Assembly: GCA_013153795.1 (NCBI GenBank)
Contig: JAADDV010000029.1
Coordinates: 1 to 23,026 of the forward strand
DNA length: 23,026 bases
From: Aquificota bacterium
GTDB taxonomy: Bacteria > Aquificota > Aquificia > Aquificales > Hydrogenothermaceae
Direction of reading: 5' to 3'
In this document: piece after piece, positions 7,497 through 14,918 of the stretch
Layout: every line of letters begins with the position of its first letter
Numbering within the stretch: the first letter of the stretch is position 1
Translations under genes and position numbers: made by a program
Notes under the pieces: model-generated
Told to the model about the DNA's origin: nothing
Databases searched by the model: none
What the model saw: the letters and a program-made list of their open reading frames with translations, nothing else

Positions 7497-7904
7497 TCAC
7501 ACCTCTTTTATGTTTTTTAGTATTTCTATAAAAGTTTCTATAAAAACTTTTTCTTTTATCAAATTGTGAATTTCTCTCGCTTTTTCTTCGTCATATACAT
7601 AAACTAGTGTGTTTCTTATTGTTATAAGCTCATAAAGAGTTTGTTCATATTTTCTATCAATAACTCCTTCTTTTAACAATTCCTTAAAACAGCTTCGTGG
7701 CGAATTACATTCAATTCCCCTAAGCCTCAAAAACTCCTTGACAGTTTTCCACATAGATTCATACGTAAACTCAAATCTCTTTGTGGTTATCTCTACAACA
7801 AACTCTTCCTTAAAGATTTCTGGAAATAACGGATTTTCAACTACTTCTCTAAATTTTTCAAAAGCTCTTGAAAATCTTGAGTAAGCTCGCTGGAACTTTT
7901 CCAT
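7497..7904 (-). CDS. HEPN-fold nucleotidyltransferase-substrate-binding protein (HI0074 type)
   Basis: A 135-residue helical protein matching the HEPN partner of MNT nucleotidyltransferases (HI0074/HepT-like). Diagnostic parts are the N-terminal helix FSRAFEKFREVVE, the middle RFEFTYESMWKTVKEFL, and the C-terminal RNTLVYVYDEEKAREI. In nuclease-active HEPN proteins the Arg-x4-6-His motif here would read RN-x-x-x-H-x-Y. This protein has Tyr102 where His is expected (Arg97, Asn98, Tyr102, Tyr104). That suggests it is not an active RNase and acts as a binding partner, or that it uses an altered site. The start lies inside the MNT gene (64-nt overlap) behind AAGGA. It is followed by torD with a 1-nt gap. 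Confidence 0.8.
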   Translation of the reverse strand: MEKFQRAYSRFSRAFEKFREVVENPLFPEIFKEEFVVEITTKRFEFTYESMWKTVKEFLRLRGIECNSPRSCFKELLKEGVIDRKYEQTLYELITIRNTLVYVYDEEKAREIHNLIKEKVFIETFIEILKNIKEV

Positions 7905-8191
7905 ATAAATCCTTCTTTTATAATTTTCCCTAGAAAATCTTTATCAGATAAACTTCTTAAATCAACAACATCTATATCTCTTAAAACAGGGGTTTCTATA
8001 TCCATAAAATCCTTTGCTGAGAGTTTATTCCTGCAAAAAACAGCAACATCAATATCTGAGGATGTATTAAATCTTTCTGAGAGTACAGAGCCGAAGAAGA
8101 TTATATAGCTTTCTCTTTTAAGAGCTTTATCTATAGCTTTTCCAATAAAATTCATATAATCTTGCTTAGTGAATGCTTTTAAAGTATCCAT
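7841..8191 (-). CDS. MNT-type minimal nucleotidyltransferase (partner of the HEPN protein)
   Basis: A 116-residue protein of the DNA polymerase beta superfamily. The catalytic motif is FFGSVLSERFNTSSDIDVAV, a textbook GS-x10-DxD (Gly34-Ser35, Asp46, Asp48). A third acidic strand, RDIDVVDL, lies at residues 71-78. In MNT/HEPN toxin-antitoxin pairs the MNT protein AMPylates or otherwise controls the HEPN partner. Both genes overlap by 64 nt, so synthesis is coupled. Start codon ATG at 8191 is preceded by AAAAGG, which lies in the 3' arm of a long hairpin (8198-8239). Whether this is a toxin-antitoxin pair or a regulatory nucleotidyltransferase is open because the HEPN His is missing. Confidence 0.85.
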   Translation of the reverse strand: MDTLKAFTKQDYMNFIGKAIDKALKRESYIIFFGSVLSERFNTSSDIDVAVFCRNKLSAKDFMDIETPVLRDIDVVDLRSLSDKDFLGKIIKEGFIWKSSSELTQDFQELLKNLEK

Positions 8192-8197
8192 TTTAAA

Positions 8198-8239
8198 CCT
8201 TTTATTAGACTTACTCTAAGGAATAAGTCTAATAAAAGG
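8198..8239 (-). promoter_or_regulatory. Long hairpin sequestering the MNT ribosome binding site
   Basis: A perfect 16-bp inverted repeat (arms CCTTTTATTAGACTTA and its complement, at 8198-8213 and 8224-8239) has a 10-nt loop. In the minus-strand transcript its 3' arm ends in AAAAGG, the Shine-Dalgarno of the MNT gene, only 6 nt before the ATG. The stem is AU-rich. It could limit translation of messages that read through the terminator just upstream, or act with temperature. It could also simply be a second terminator-like element. Confidence 0.6.
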
Positions 8240-8256
8240 GAGGGCTTTAGCCCTCC
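8239..8256 (-). terminator. Intrinsic terminator at the end of the molybdoenzyme cluster
   Basis: On the minus strand, GGAGGGC-TAAA-GCCCTCC forms a 7-bp GC-rich stem with a 4-nt loop, starting 3 nt after the stop codon of the 1098-residue catalytic subunit and followed by CTTTTATT. It shares its last base with the next hairpin. Confidence 0.8.
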
Positions 8257-8259
8257 TTT

Positions 8260-11200
8260 TTAATGTTCTGCTGAATGTTCTTGTTGTTTGTCTGGACAAG
8301 GCATTCTATATGCTTTGTCTGTATGAGGATACCAAGGTCTTTTAAACCATTTTGGCCTTCTGAGACAGTTAGGTCCAGGAGCGGGTCTTGTAAGGATATC
8401 TCTCCATGCTTGATATACCTTGAATGTTGCTTCTGTATCTACAAATACATCTCCTATTTTATCGTCTGGACCTCCTCTTTCTACTAAAACTTTTTTATGC
8501 CAGCAATGCATTCCTGAAAGTGGGTCTGGATTTGCTGGGAACACAGCATTCTGCCATACTCCTGTAGCTCCATTCCACCATACTTCTTTTATATCTTCAT
8601 TCATTTCAGGATATGGCCATTTTAACCAATCTTCAGAGTGGTCTTTTTCAATATGTCTTCCTTTTACAACCCCTGATTTCCATCTAACAGCCCATTTACT
8701 TCCCTGATTTTGAATATCTGCTAAAGCTGAACCATAAGTAAGAACACCTATTTCTTGGTCAAAACCTTCAATTTCTACTGAGTTTACAAGTCTCCATCTT
8801 CCATGGTGGTGAGAGCATGCAAGAACTCCTGGTCTTGTAGCCTGTGTAGGCATTGCCATCCCTACAAAATAACCTGTTTTTATTCCTGTTAATGAATCAA
8901 CAACCCATACTTTAATAGGGTCTCCTCTTCTAATACCAAGTCTTTTAGCATCTCCTTCATAAATCCATACTGGATTATGGTTTTGGGATATTTCCATAAG
9001 CCATTTAGAGTTTACTGAACGAGTATGAATGTTGTAAGGAAGTCTATATATAGGATTTAATGCAAATGCATTTTCTTCATCCATATAGCTATGGTGAACA
9101 TGAGTTGTAATGTGGATAAGTTTCTTTCTATCTTCTTCATCTTTTGGATATATAGGAATTGCATATTCTGGCCAGTTCCATTCTACAAATGTTTTAGAGT
9201 AATACTCTAAAACTCCTGTTGGTGTATGGAAACCAACAAGGAATTTTCCATCTTTTTTAACAGCTATTGTATGTCTTTCAGAATGGAGTTTATCTGCATC
9301 ATGATGTTTTAAATACACAGCTCCTGTATCCTCGTCTATTTCACATTCAGAAAGAGGTATCCATTTTCCTTTTACTTTTATTGCGTTTTTCTCAGGGTCA
9401 TATGGAACTTCTCTTTCCATTACATTATAGACATTAGTTTCTTCTGTCCATGCACCTCTATCTCTCATATATTCATAAGGAGAAATTTCTAATTTTTCAC
9501 ATATTTTACGTAGATTTGGTAATGTTGAAAAAGCAGCATTATACCATTCTTCTATAGTTACGGGTTTTCCAGGATTTCTTTTAGATTCCCAGTATTTTCT
9601 TATTCCAAGTTTTCCATCTGGGTCTATTGCCCATGCAAGGTTTATCCAAAATTCATTTTCTTCCCATACTTCTCCAAGACCAGCTTTTATATGAGCTTCT
9701 AGTGTTGCTCTCCAAGGGACTTTTGGTTTCCAGCCCATCTTTTGCAGAGCAACTCTTAACACAGGCTGTCTAAACGCTGTCCATCTTTCTGGTTTTGTTT
9801 CAGCAGATTGATTGTCATGTCTTTCTCCAGCAAGCCCAACAGGAAGTATATAGTCAACAAACCAGTTTGTTTCAGACCATGTAGGAGAAAGATTTACTGT
9901 AAGTTCCATTTTGTTTTCATCTCTTAAAACCTGTATCCATCTAAAGCCGTCAGGATTTATCCATACAGGGTTATAGATTTTTGAAATCCAAACTTTGAGT
10001 TTTCCAGGTATTTTGAGACCCCTTTTAGCCCATTTTTCTCTCCATTGGTCATCAGAAAGAAGATGTGGAAGTATAAATGAAAGCTCATATGTTGATAAAG
10101 GCCATTCTGGTGGCCATAAAAGTTCATTCCAGTCATCTACTGGTTTAGGTTTTTTTCCAATTGTTGCAGCATATCCTTTTCCTCCAACTCCAAGAACATG
10201 CCAGTGGTGCCAGCCTACAGCGCCTATGCCTCCAATAGACCCTGTTAATGCTAAGAAGAATAAACCTGTTCTTCCTGCATTCATCCAACCACCACGGTTT
10301 CCAGCTGCTTGAGCTCTCCAGAAGTAAGAAGTAATTCTATCTCCAGCCCAAAGAACAAGTTCATACAGTTTTTCTATTCTATCTAACGGAACTTTAGTCT
10401 CTTCTGCAGCCCACTCAAATGTATATGGTGCGTATATTTGCTTTAATACATCTATAAAATCATCAAAAGTTTCTCCTTCAGGAATTCTTTGGATTCTTCC
10501 TTCTTTTTTAAGATAGTTCAGATAATCTTTGTCTTTGATAAATGTTTTCCAGTTAAACCATCTTTCTACAAATTTTCTGTTGTATTTATCTTCTTGAAGA
10601 AGCCTGTTAGACAATGCTAAGAATATGGCTCCTTCTGTTCCTGGCCATACAGGAATCCATAAATCTGCAAGACCTGCAGAGTTAGAAAGTCTTGGGTCCA
10701 TTACAACAAGTTTAGCTCCTTTGGCTCTTGCATCTGCTATATATCCTGCGTGCTGTTGGAAGTAGTGTCCTGCATCTGCAGCATGAGAAGAAGAAAGGAA
10801 TATAAGTCTTGAATTTGCAAAATCTGGAGAAGTTCTATCATCACTTGTCCATGCTATAGAACCAAGTCTTCCTCCAGAAGAACATATATTTGTATGGGAG
10901 TTATGATGGTCTCCACCCCAAGTCCATACTACTCTGGCAGTAAAACCTCCTGATTCATTAGGTCTTCCAACATGATACATAATCATTTTTCTATGGAACT
11001 CATCACCCTTTTCTAGAGCTTCTCTCATTTTTTTAGCAATTGTTTCTAAAGCTTCATCCCAAGTTGTTCTAACCCATTTTCCTTCTCCTCTTTTTGAACC
11101 GGGAGCTCTTTTAAGAGGAAATGGAATTCTATCTGGGTCATACATTTGAGATTGGGTAGCATATCCTTTTGCACAGTTTCTTCCTCTTGACCCTGAATGG

Positions 11201-11556
11201 AAAGGATTTCCCATATATTTTTTTACTACAAGATTATCCCTATCTACCCAAGCTGTTAAACCACATGCAGCTTCACAGTTATTACAAACAGTTGGAACAA
11301 GCATATAATTTATAATCTTAACGCCTTCTCTTAAAGCTCCTCCATGCTTCTTCCAATAATCTCCATCTGGTTCTTGCCAGTGATCCCATTTTTCAAAAGG
11401 AGGATAATAATCTAAGTGAGAAGGAGTAAAAGTGATTTCTGTTTTTTCTTCTATATGAGATGAGGCTTGAGACTTTTCAATAATACCTTTAGCAAAAGCT
11501 GCGCCACCTACAGTGGCTGCTAAACCCTTTAAAAAATTTCTTCTTGATGTTCTCAT
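8260..11556 (-). CDS. Tat-exported molybdopterin oxidoreductase, catalytic subunit (Psr/Soe/Ttr-like class)
   Basis: A 1098-residue DMSO-reductase-superfamily catalytic subunit. The Tat signal TSRRNFLKGLAATVGG occupies residues 3-18. The FS0 [4Fe-4S] site is CNNCEAACG (Cys91, Cys94, Cys98) plus Cys128 in RNCAKG. SHTNICSSGGRLG places Cys225 where the Mo/W-ligating cysteine sits in the PsrA, PhsA, SoeA, TtrA and ArrA class. The bis-MGD domains fill the rest; it is long for the family. With the FeS and NrfD subunits just upstream it forms an A-B-C complex on the periplasmic face that trades electrons with quinone. Possible substrates are sulfite, polysulfide, tetrathionate, thiosulfate, arsenate or selenate; sequence reading cannot decide. 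It is the last gene of the cluster. Confidence 0.85.
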   Translation of the reverse strand: MRTSRRNFLKGLAATVGGAAFAKGIIEKSQASSHIEEKTEITFTPSHLDYYPPFEKWDHWQEPDGDYWKKHGGALREGVKIINYMLVPTVCNNCEAACGLTAWVDRDNLVVKKYMGNPFHSGSRGRNCAKGYATQSQMYDPDRIPFPLKRAPGSKRGEGKWVRTTWDEALETIAKKMREALEKGDEFHRKMIMYHVGRPNESGGFTARVVWTWGGDHHNSHTNICSSGGRLGSIAWTSDDRTSPDFANSRLIFLSSSHAADAGHYFQQHAGYIADARAKGAKLVVMDPRLSNSAGLADLWIPVWPGTEGAIFLALSNRLLQEDKYNRKFVERWFNWKTFIKDKDYLNYLKKEGRIQRIPEGETFDDFIDVLKQIYAPYTFEWAAEETKVPLDRIEKLYELVLWAGDRITSYFWRAQAAGNRGGWMNAGRTGLFFLALTGSIGGIGAVGWHHWHVLGVGGKGYAATIGKKPKPVDDWNELLWPPEWPLSTYELSFILPHLLSDDQWREKWAKRGLKIPGKLKVWISKIYNPVWINPDGFRWIQVLRDENKMELTVNLSPTWSETNWFVDYILPVGLAGERHDNQSAETKPERWTAFRQPVLRVALQKMGWKPKVPWRATLEAHIKAGLGEVWEENEFWINLAWAIDPDGKLGIRKYWESKRNPGKPVTIEEWYNAAFSTLPNLRKICEKLEISPYEYMRDRGAWTEETNVYNVMEREVPYDPEKNAIKVKGKWIPLSECEIDEDTGAVYLKHHDADKLHSERHTIAVKKDGKFLVGFHTPTGVLEYYSKTFVEWNWPEYAIPIYPKDEEDRKKLIHITTHVHHSYMDEENAFALNPIYRLPYNIHTRSVNSKWLMEISQNHNPVWIYEGDAKRLGIRRGDPIKVWVVDSLTGIKTGYFVGMAMPTQATRPGVLACSHHHGRWRLVNSVEIEGFDQEIGVLTYGSALADIQNQGSKWAVRWKSGVVKGRHIEKDHSEDWLKWPYPEMNEDIKEVWWNGATGVWQNAVFPANPDPLSGMHCWHKKVLVERGGPDDKIGDVFVDTEATFKVYQAWRDILTRPAPGPNCLRRPKWFKRPWYPHTDKAYRMPCPDKQQEHSAEH

Positions 11557-11575
11557 CTATGCTACCCTCCTATTA

Positions 11576-12460
11576 TTAACTTAATGGTAGGCTTTGAGGT
11601 GCTATTAACCATGCATGTTTAATAAACCATAGGCCTACTAATGCTGATAAAGAACCGTATAAAGCATACTTATAATCTTTTTTCTGAGTATAAATTCCAA
11701 CAAAAATCATAGGAACTATAAAAGCTAAGAACATTCCTATCCAGAAAAAGATAGCAACTTCACCAAAGGCCAAAATCTGGATTACTTTATGAGCAAATTC
11801 ACTATGCATTTTTGCAAAAACGAGCTCTCCAATAAACATAGCAGCCATTAAACCAGCACTTCCAAAAAGTATATAAGAAAGTTCTTTTCTTATTTCTTCT
11901 TTTAAAGGATGATTAAAAATTGCATCTATAACTAAATAAGCTGCAGAACCTGCTAGTAAAGCACTTAATAGCATAGATATCATTTCAGCTGGAAATACCC
12001 AAACTTCCCTAGCTGTAGCTTGTCCCATGATTCCAGCAGTATATATAGTTGCAAAGAAAGCAAGTATAAATCCTGGAATCATGACTTTATCAAATAATTT
12101 TCTTTTACCTGTTAACCATGACCAAAAAGCTATTAAAAGAATTATGACAAATCCAGAAACAACCCATGCTCCAAGGGTAACTGCTGATGTAAAATGTGGA
12201 TGAACAAATATTTTCCAGAATCTAAACATATGATGAAGGTCTAATATTGTAACTAATAGAGTAATACCTATAAATATTAATCCTAAAATTGGAAGCCATT
12301 TTCTAAAAAATCTATCTTGCTCTGGATATTTATTTATAAAATAAAGCCCAAGGAAAAAAGACCCTGTAGCTATACTTTTTGCCCACATATTTGTTGAAAC
12401 AAGCCATCCCCAAATTACTTTCGGTATTGGAACATCAAAAGTTACTTCTGCCCCTATCAT
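11576..12460 (-). CDS. NrfD/PsrC-family membrane anchor and quinone-reactive subunit
   Basis: A 294-residue polytopic membrane protein with about eight hydrophobic helices. The segment TILDLHHMFRFWKIFVHPHFTSAVTLGAW matches the NrfD/PsrC pattern in which an acidic residue after helix 2 precedes an Arg-Phe/Trp stretch near the quinone site. It should anchor the catalytic and FeS subunits to the outer side of the membrane and exchange electrons with the quinone pool. It contains no obvious heme-b ligation pattern. Its Shine-Dalgarno GGAGGG lies within the last codons of the FeS gene, with a 2-nt gap between genes, so translation is coupled. Downstream is the catalytic subunit, 19 nt away. Confidence 0.85.
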   Translation of the reverse strand: MIGAEVTFDVPIPKVIWGWLVSTNMWAKSIATGSFFLGLYFINKYPEQDRFFRKWLPILGLIFIGITLLVTILDLHHMFRFWKIFVHPHFTSAVTLGAWVVSGFVIILLIAFWSWLTGKRKLFDKVMIPGFILAFFATIYTAGIMGQATAREVWVFPAEMISMLLSALLAGSAAYLVIDAIFNHPLKEEIRKELSYILFGSAGLMAAMFIGELVFAKMHSEFAHKVIQILAFGEVAIFFWIGMFLAFIVPMIFVGIYTQKKDYKYALYGSLSALVGLWFIKHAWLIAPQSLPLS

Positions 12461-12462
12461 GA

Positions 12463-13098
12463 TTAGTGCCCTCCTATATGGTCTAAAAACTTAACTTCTG
12501 TAAATAATGTAAATCCTTCTGGTCTTTCTGAAGCTAATGGGTCTAAAGCTACTGTAGAGCCTCTTACATAAAAATGTTTAGGGTGTGTATTAAGTTCTGG
12601 TTTTCTTACCATTACATCTCTATGAGATTTTAGATACTTAGAAATTTCAGATTCAGGGTCATCTAAATCTCCAAATATATTAGCGTGAGTAGGACATGCT
12701 ACTACACATGCAGGCATTAATCCAACTTCTATCCTATGAGCACAATATGTACATTTATCTGCAGAGTTTGTTATAGGGTCAAGATAAATAGCATTGTAAG
12801 GACATGCCATCATACATGATGCACATCCTATACATCTATCATGGTCAACATTTACAATACCATTAGGAAGATAATGAAGTGCTGAAACAGGACAAATTCT
12901 TTCACATGGTGCATTTTCACAGTGATTACATCTAAGTGGAACAAAATGTCTTTTCACATCTGGAAACTCACCTTGGTCTATATATTTAACTCTGAGTCTC
13001 CAGCTGTGAAGTGGAACATTATTTTCAGCTTTACAGGCTACAGCACAGGCCATACAACCCATACATCTACTCAGGTCTACCAAGAAACCTAATCTCAT
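12463..13098 (-). CDS. Four-cluster [4Fe-4S] electron-transfer subunit (NrfC/PsrB/DmsB type)
   Basis: A 211-residue beta-type subunit with 16 cluster cysteines in four sets. CMGCMACAVAC is at residues 12-22. CNHCENAPCERICP starts at 57. CIGCASCMMACP starts at 89. CTYC (116-119) pairs with CVVACP (131-135). This is the complete set of the PsrB/DmsB/SoeB family, with no substituted ligand, so four [4Fe-4S] clusters are expected. It should wire the catalytic subunit's FS0 cluster to the NrfD subunit. It has no signal peptide and would be exported bound to the Tat-tailed partner. It follows a hairpin at 13131-13148 that separates this module from the type II enzyme module. Confidence 0.88.
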   Translation of the reverse strand: MRLGFLVDLSRCMGCMACAVACKAENNVPLHSWRLRVKYIDQGEFPDVKRHFVPLRCNHCENAPCERICPVSALHYLPNGIVNVDHDRCIGCASCMMACPYNAIYLDPITNSADKCTYCAHRIEVGLMPACVVACPTHANIFGDLDDPESEISKYLKSHRDVMVRKPELNTHPKHFYVRGSTVALDPLASERPEGFTLFTEVKFLDHIGGH

Positions 13099-13130
13099 GG
13101 AAATCCCTCCTAAAAGTATTTACCAAGCAA

Positions 13131-13148
13131 AGGGGAGAAAACTCCCCT
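13131..13148 (-). terminator. Weak terminator or attenuator hairpin between the two enzyme modules
   Basis: On the minus strand, AGGGGAG-TTTT-CTCCCCT (7-bp stem) is followed by TTGCTTGG. The T run is poor, so partial termination or RNA processing is more likely than full stop. Outer AGTATTT/AAATACT arms could extend the structure. Confidence 0.5.
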
Positions 13149-13160
13149 AAAATACTACTA

Positions 13161-13643
13161 TTATAGACAACCTTTAAAGAATCCAGGTTTTGGTTTTGGT
13201 GTTATTTCAAACTCTGTAAATTTAATAACTACTAGTTCTCCTTCCTTACCTACAGGCTCAGCAGTCCCATCGATACTACCACCAAATCCTTCTAATAAAT
13301 CTGACCAATAAATTCCATCTTTTGTAGGTTTTACAGCATAATATTCATCTTCTGTTACATCATAAATTACTATTTTAGGATTTTCTTCATATATATCTTT
13401 TACACCTTCCCATGCTGCATGTGGAGGACAAGAAGATAATACATCAAACTCACCTGTTTCTTGAGCTTCTTCAGCACAAGTAAGAGCAGTAATAATAGCT
13501 GAAGTGAATTCAAGCTCTTCTTCCTCTTCATCTTCATCATATTCTTCTTCTACGGCTTCTTCTTCTGCATAAACGTTCTCAACAAATCCTATTGTAGAAA
13601 AAAGAAAAGCTAAACTTAAAATTGAGGCAAATATTTTTTTCAT
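13161..13643 (-). CDS. Exported acidic protein with C-terminal Gly-Cys-Leu; unrecognised
   Basis: No family recognised. With the start chosen here it has 160 residues: a Sec signal (residues 1-26, ending NVYA), then a very acidic run (about residues 27-46, nearly all Glu/Asp). A small domain follows with Cys56 in LTCAEEA and Cys72 in SSCPPHAAWEG. The C-terminal tail is basic and proline-rich, KPKPGFFKGCL, with Cys159 second from the end. An upstream in-frame ATG at 13658 is rejected because GGAGG of the ribosome binding site lies inside that extension, 8 nt before the ATG at 13643. The gene sits directly behind the type II enzyme gamma subunit. The terminal GCL is shared with the rhodanese-like protein at 19078. 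A periplasmic partner or sulfur carrier of the enzyme is possible; a structural subunit is the alternative. Confidence 0.7.
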   Translation of the reverse strand: MKKIFASILSLAFLFSTIGFVENVYAEEEAVEEEYDEDEEEEELEFTSAIITALTCAEEAQETGEFDVLSSCPPHAAWEGVKDIYEENPKIVIYDVTEDEYYAVKPTKDGIYWSDLLEGFGGSIDGTAEPVGKEGELVVIKFTEFEITPKPKPGFFKGCL

Positions 13644-13657
13644 ATTATTAACCTCCA

Positions 13658-14854
13658 TTATTTAAAGTTCTTCCAGTCAACAAGTGTTTTAAGATAAGCA
13701 ACTAAATCATTAATATCTTGTTCTTGAAGATGAGTAAAAGCAGGCATTTTAGATTGTTTTTTTCCATCTGTCTTTATATACCACTCATACATACTATTGT
13801 TAGGATATGCTTTAAATCTGTCTGGGTTAGTTTTCATATAGTGTCTGTTTATATTAAGATTTCGAATAATAACATCATTAGGATTTATGATAGATTCTTT
13901 TAGATATATTGCATTTGCAATTCCACCGATATCTGATAAATCTGGAGCCATCCCTAAAGGTGCTGTTTGAAATTCTGCAGCTCTATGACAAGCTGCGCAA
14001 CCATTTTGTTGGAATAATTTTTTCCCATTTTCTGGGTCTCCTATATCCTCTCCTTTTTCTGGCCAATCAACATAAGGAACTCCCCAAGAAACATACTCTA
14101 CATAATCTTTATCTAATTCAAATTTATTAAGTCTTATAAATTTCCATCTTGAAAGAGACTTATTCCCATCTCTCTCATATTGGTTTCCATCCCATACAGC
14201 AAAAGCAATAGGAACAAGCCCTGCTTTTAAATCTGTATATTCATCTGTAAGAGGTCTTTTAAAAACTGCTGTCCATTCTTTGTTTTTTTCATCATATGTC
14301 ATAACAATATCTACATTTTTTGTATCAACTTCTGTTAAAGAACCAAATCCCTTAGAAACAAATACCTTTTGATAATCTCTTCCAGCAACATTTTTTTGAA
14401 GATAAACAGTTACAGGATGATTTTCATCTCCCATTCCTACATATGGAAGAGTTATTCCTTTACCAAATTTATTTGGAAACTCTATTGATACACCATCTGC
14501 GAATTGGTTTGTTGTAAATGGAGGTTGGACTGAAGGAGTATTATCTTTCCACTTTATATATACTGCAATATTTTTGTCATTATAAATTGCTTTAACTTGG
14601 GCTTTAACAGCTTCTTTTTTAGGTATAAGTTCATTAGCTTTTTTATCATTTAATCTGACAGAAACCTGAGGATATAAAGTTACTTCAGTGCTTTTTGCTT
14701 TTTCCCATAGTGGGTTATTTGGATTTGTAGAGATTTCTTCATTTATTTGTAAAGCATCTATTACTTCATATTTAAAAAATCCATCAGTTGTTGCATTTGC
14801 AGAAACAAAGAAAGCTGTAACACCTATTACAGCAGCTTTCAAAGTTTTTTTCAT
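13658..14854 (-). CDS. Gamma subunit of type II molybdoenzyme: EbdC/DdhC-like heme-b domain fused to cytochrome c
   Basis: A 398-residue exported protein (signal peptide about residues 1-21). Residues 25-250 form an ethylbenzene-dehydrogenase-type heme-binding domain. In EbdC the heme b is held by Met and Lys; here Met141 in LPYVGMGDENHPV and Lys232 in DGNKSLSRWKF are the likely equivalents. Residues 275-398 form a class I cytochrome c with CAACH (Cys286-His290) and Met370 in SKMPAF. The usual gamma subunit (EbdC, DdhC, SerC, ClrC) has only the b-heme domain, so this is a fusion carrying electrons from the beta subunit through b to c. Its stop codon overlaps the first ATG of the next frame by 1 nt. 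It uses Sec export, unlike the alpha-beta pair. Confidence 0.82.
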   Translation of the reverse strand: MKKTLKAAVIGVTAFFVSANATTDGFFKYEVIDALQINEEISTNPNNPLWEKAKSTEVTLYPQVSVRLNDKKANELIPKKEAVKAQVKAIYNDKNIAVYIKWKDNTPSVQPPFTTNQFADGVSIEFPNKFGKGITLPYVGMGDENHPVTVYLQKNVAGRDYQKVFVSKGFGSLTEVDTKNVDIVMTYDEKNKEWTAVFKRPLTDEYTDLKAGLVPIAFAVWDGNQYERDGNKSLSRWKFIRLNKFELDKDYVEYVSWGVPYVDWPEKGEDIGDPENGKKLFQQNGCAACHRAAEFQTAPLGMAPDLSDIGGIANAIYLKESIINPNDVIIRNLNINRHYMKTNPDRFKAYPNNSMYEWYIKTDGKKQSKMPAFTHLQEQDINDLVAYLKTLVDWKNFK

Positions 14855-14892
14855 TTATCTTTCCTCCTTAATTTGTCTTTATTGAAAAGAGG

Positions 14893-14918
14893 AAGGAGCA
14901 TCTTTAGTGATGCTCCTT
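14893..14918 (-). other. Intergenic hairpin after the beta subunit
   Basis: Perfect 10-bp arms AAGGAGCATC and GATGCTCCTT around a 6-nt loop that contains the beta-subunit stop codon. No long T run follows, so mRNA end protection or processing is more likely than full termination. Confidence 0.5.

Noticed and set aside
8165..8178. CTTAGTGAATGCTT, identical to 14 nt of the cbiM operator region (1064-1077)
   Set aside because: It lies inside the MNT coding region, lacks the second operator arm, and encodes ordinary codons there; probably chance in AT-rich DNA.
9995..10312. Plus-strand open frame of 105 codons opposite the large molybdoenzyme gene, and similar antisense frames elsewhere in the cluster
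   Set aside because: They are shadows of strongly supported minus-strand genes, with no ribosome binding site or recognisable domain.
13644..13658. Five-codon N-terminal extension of the Cys-terminal protein (ATG at 13658)
   Set aside because: The extension encodes the ribosome binding site GGAGG itself, and the signal peptide begins properly at the ATG at 13643.
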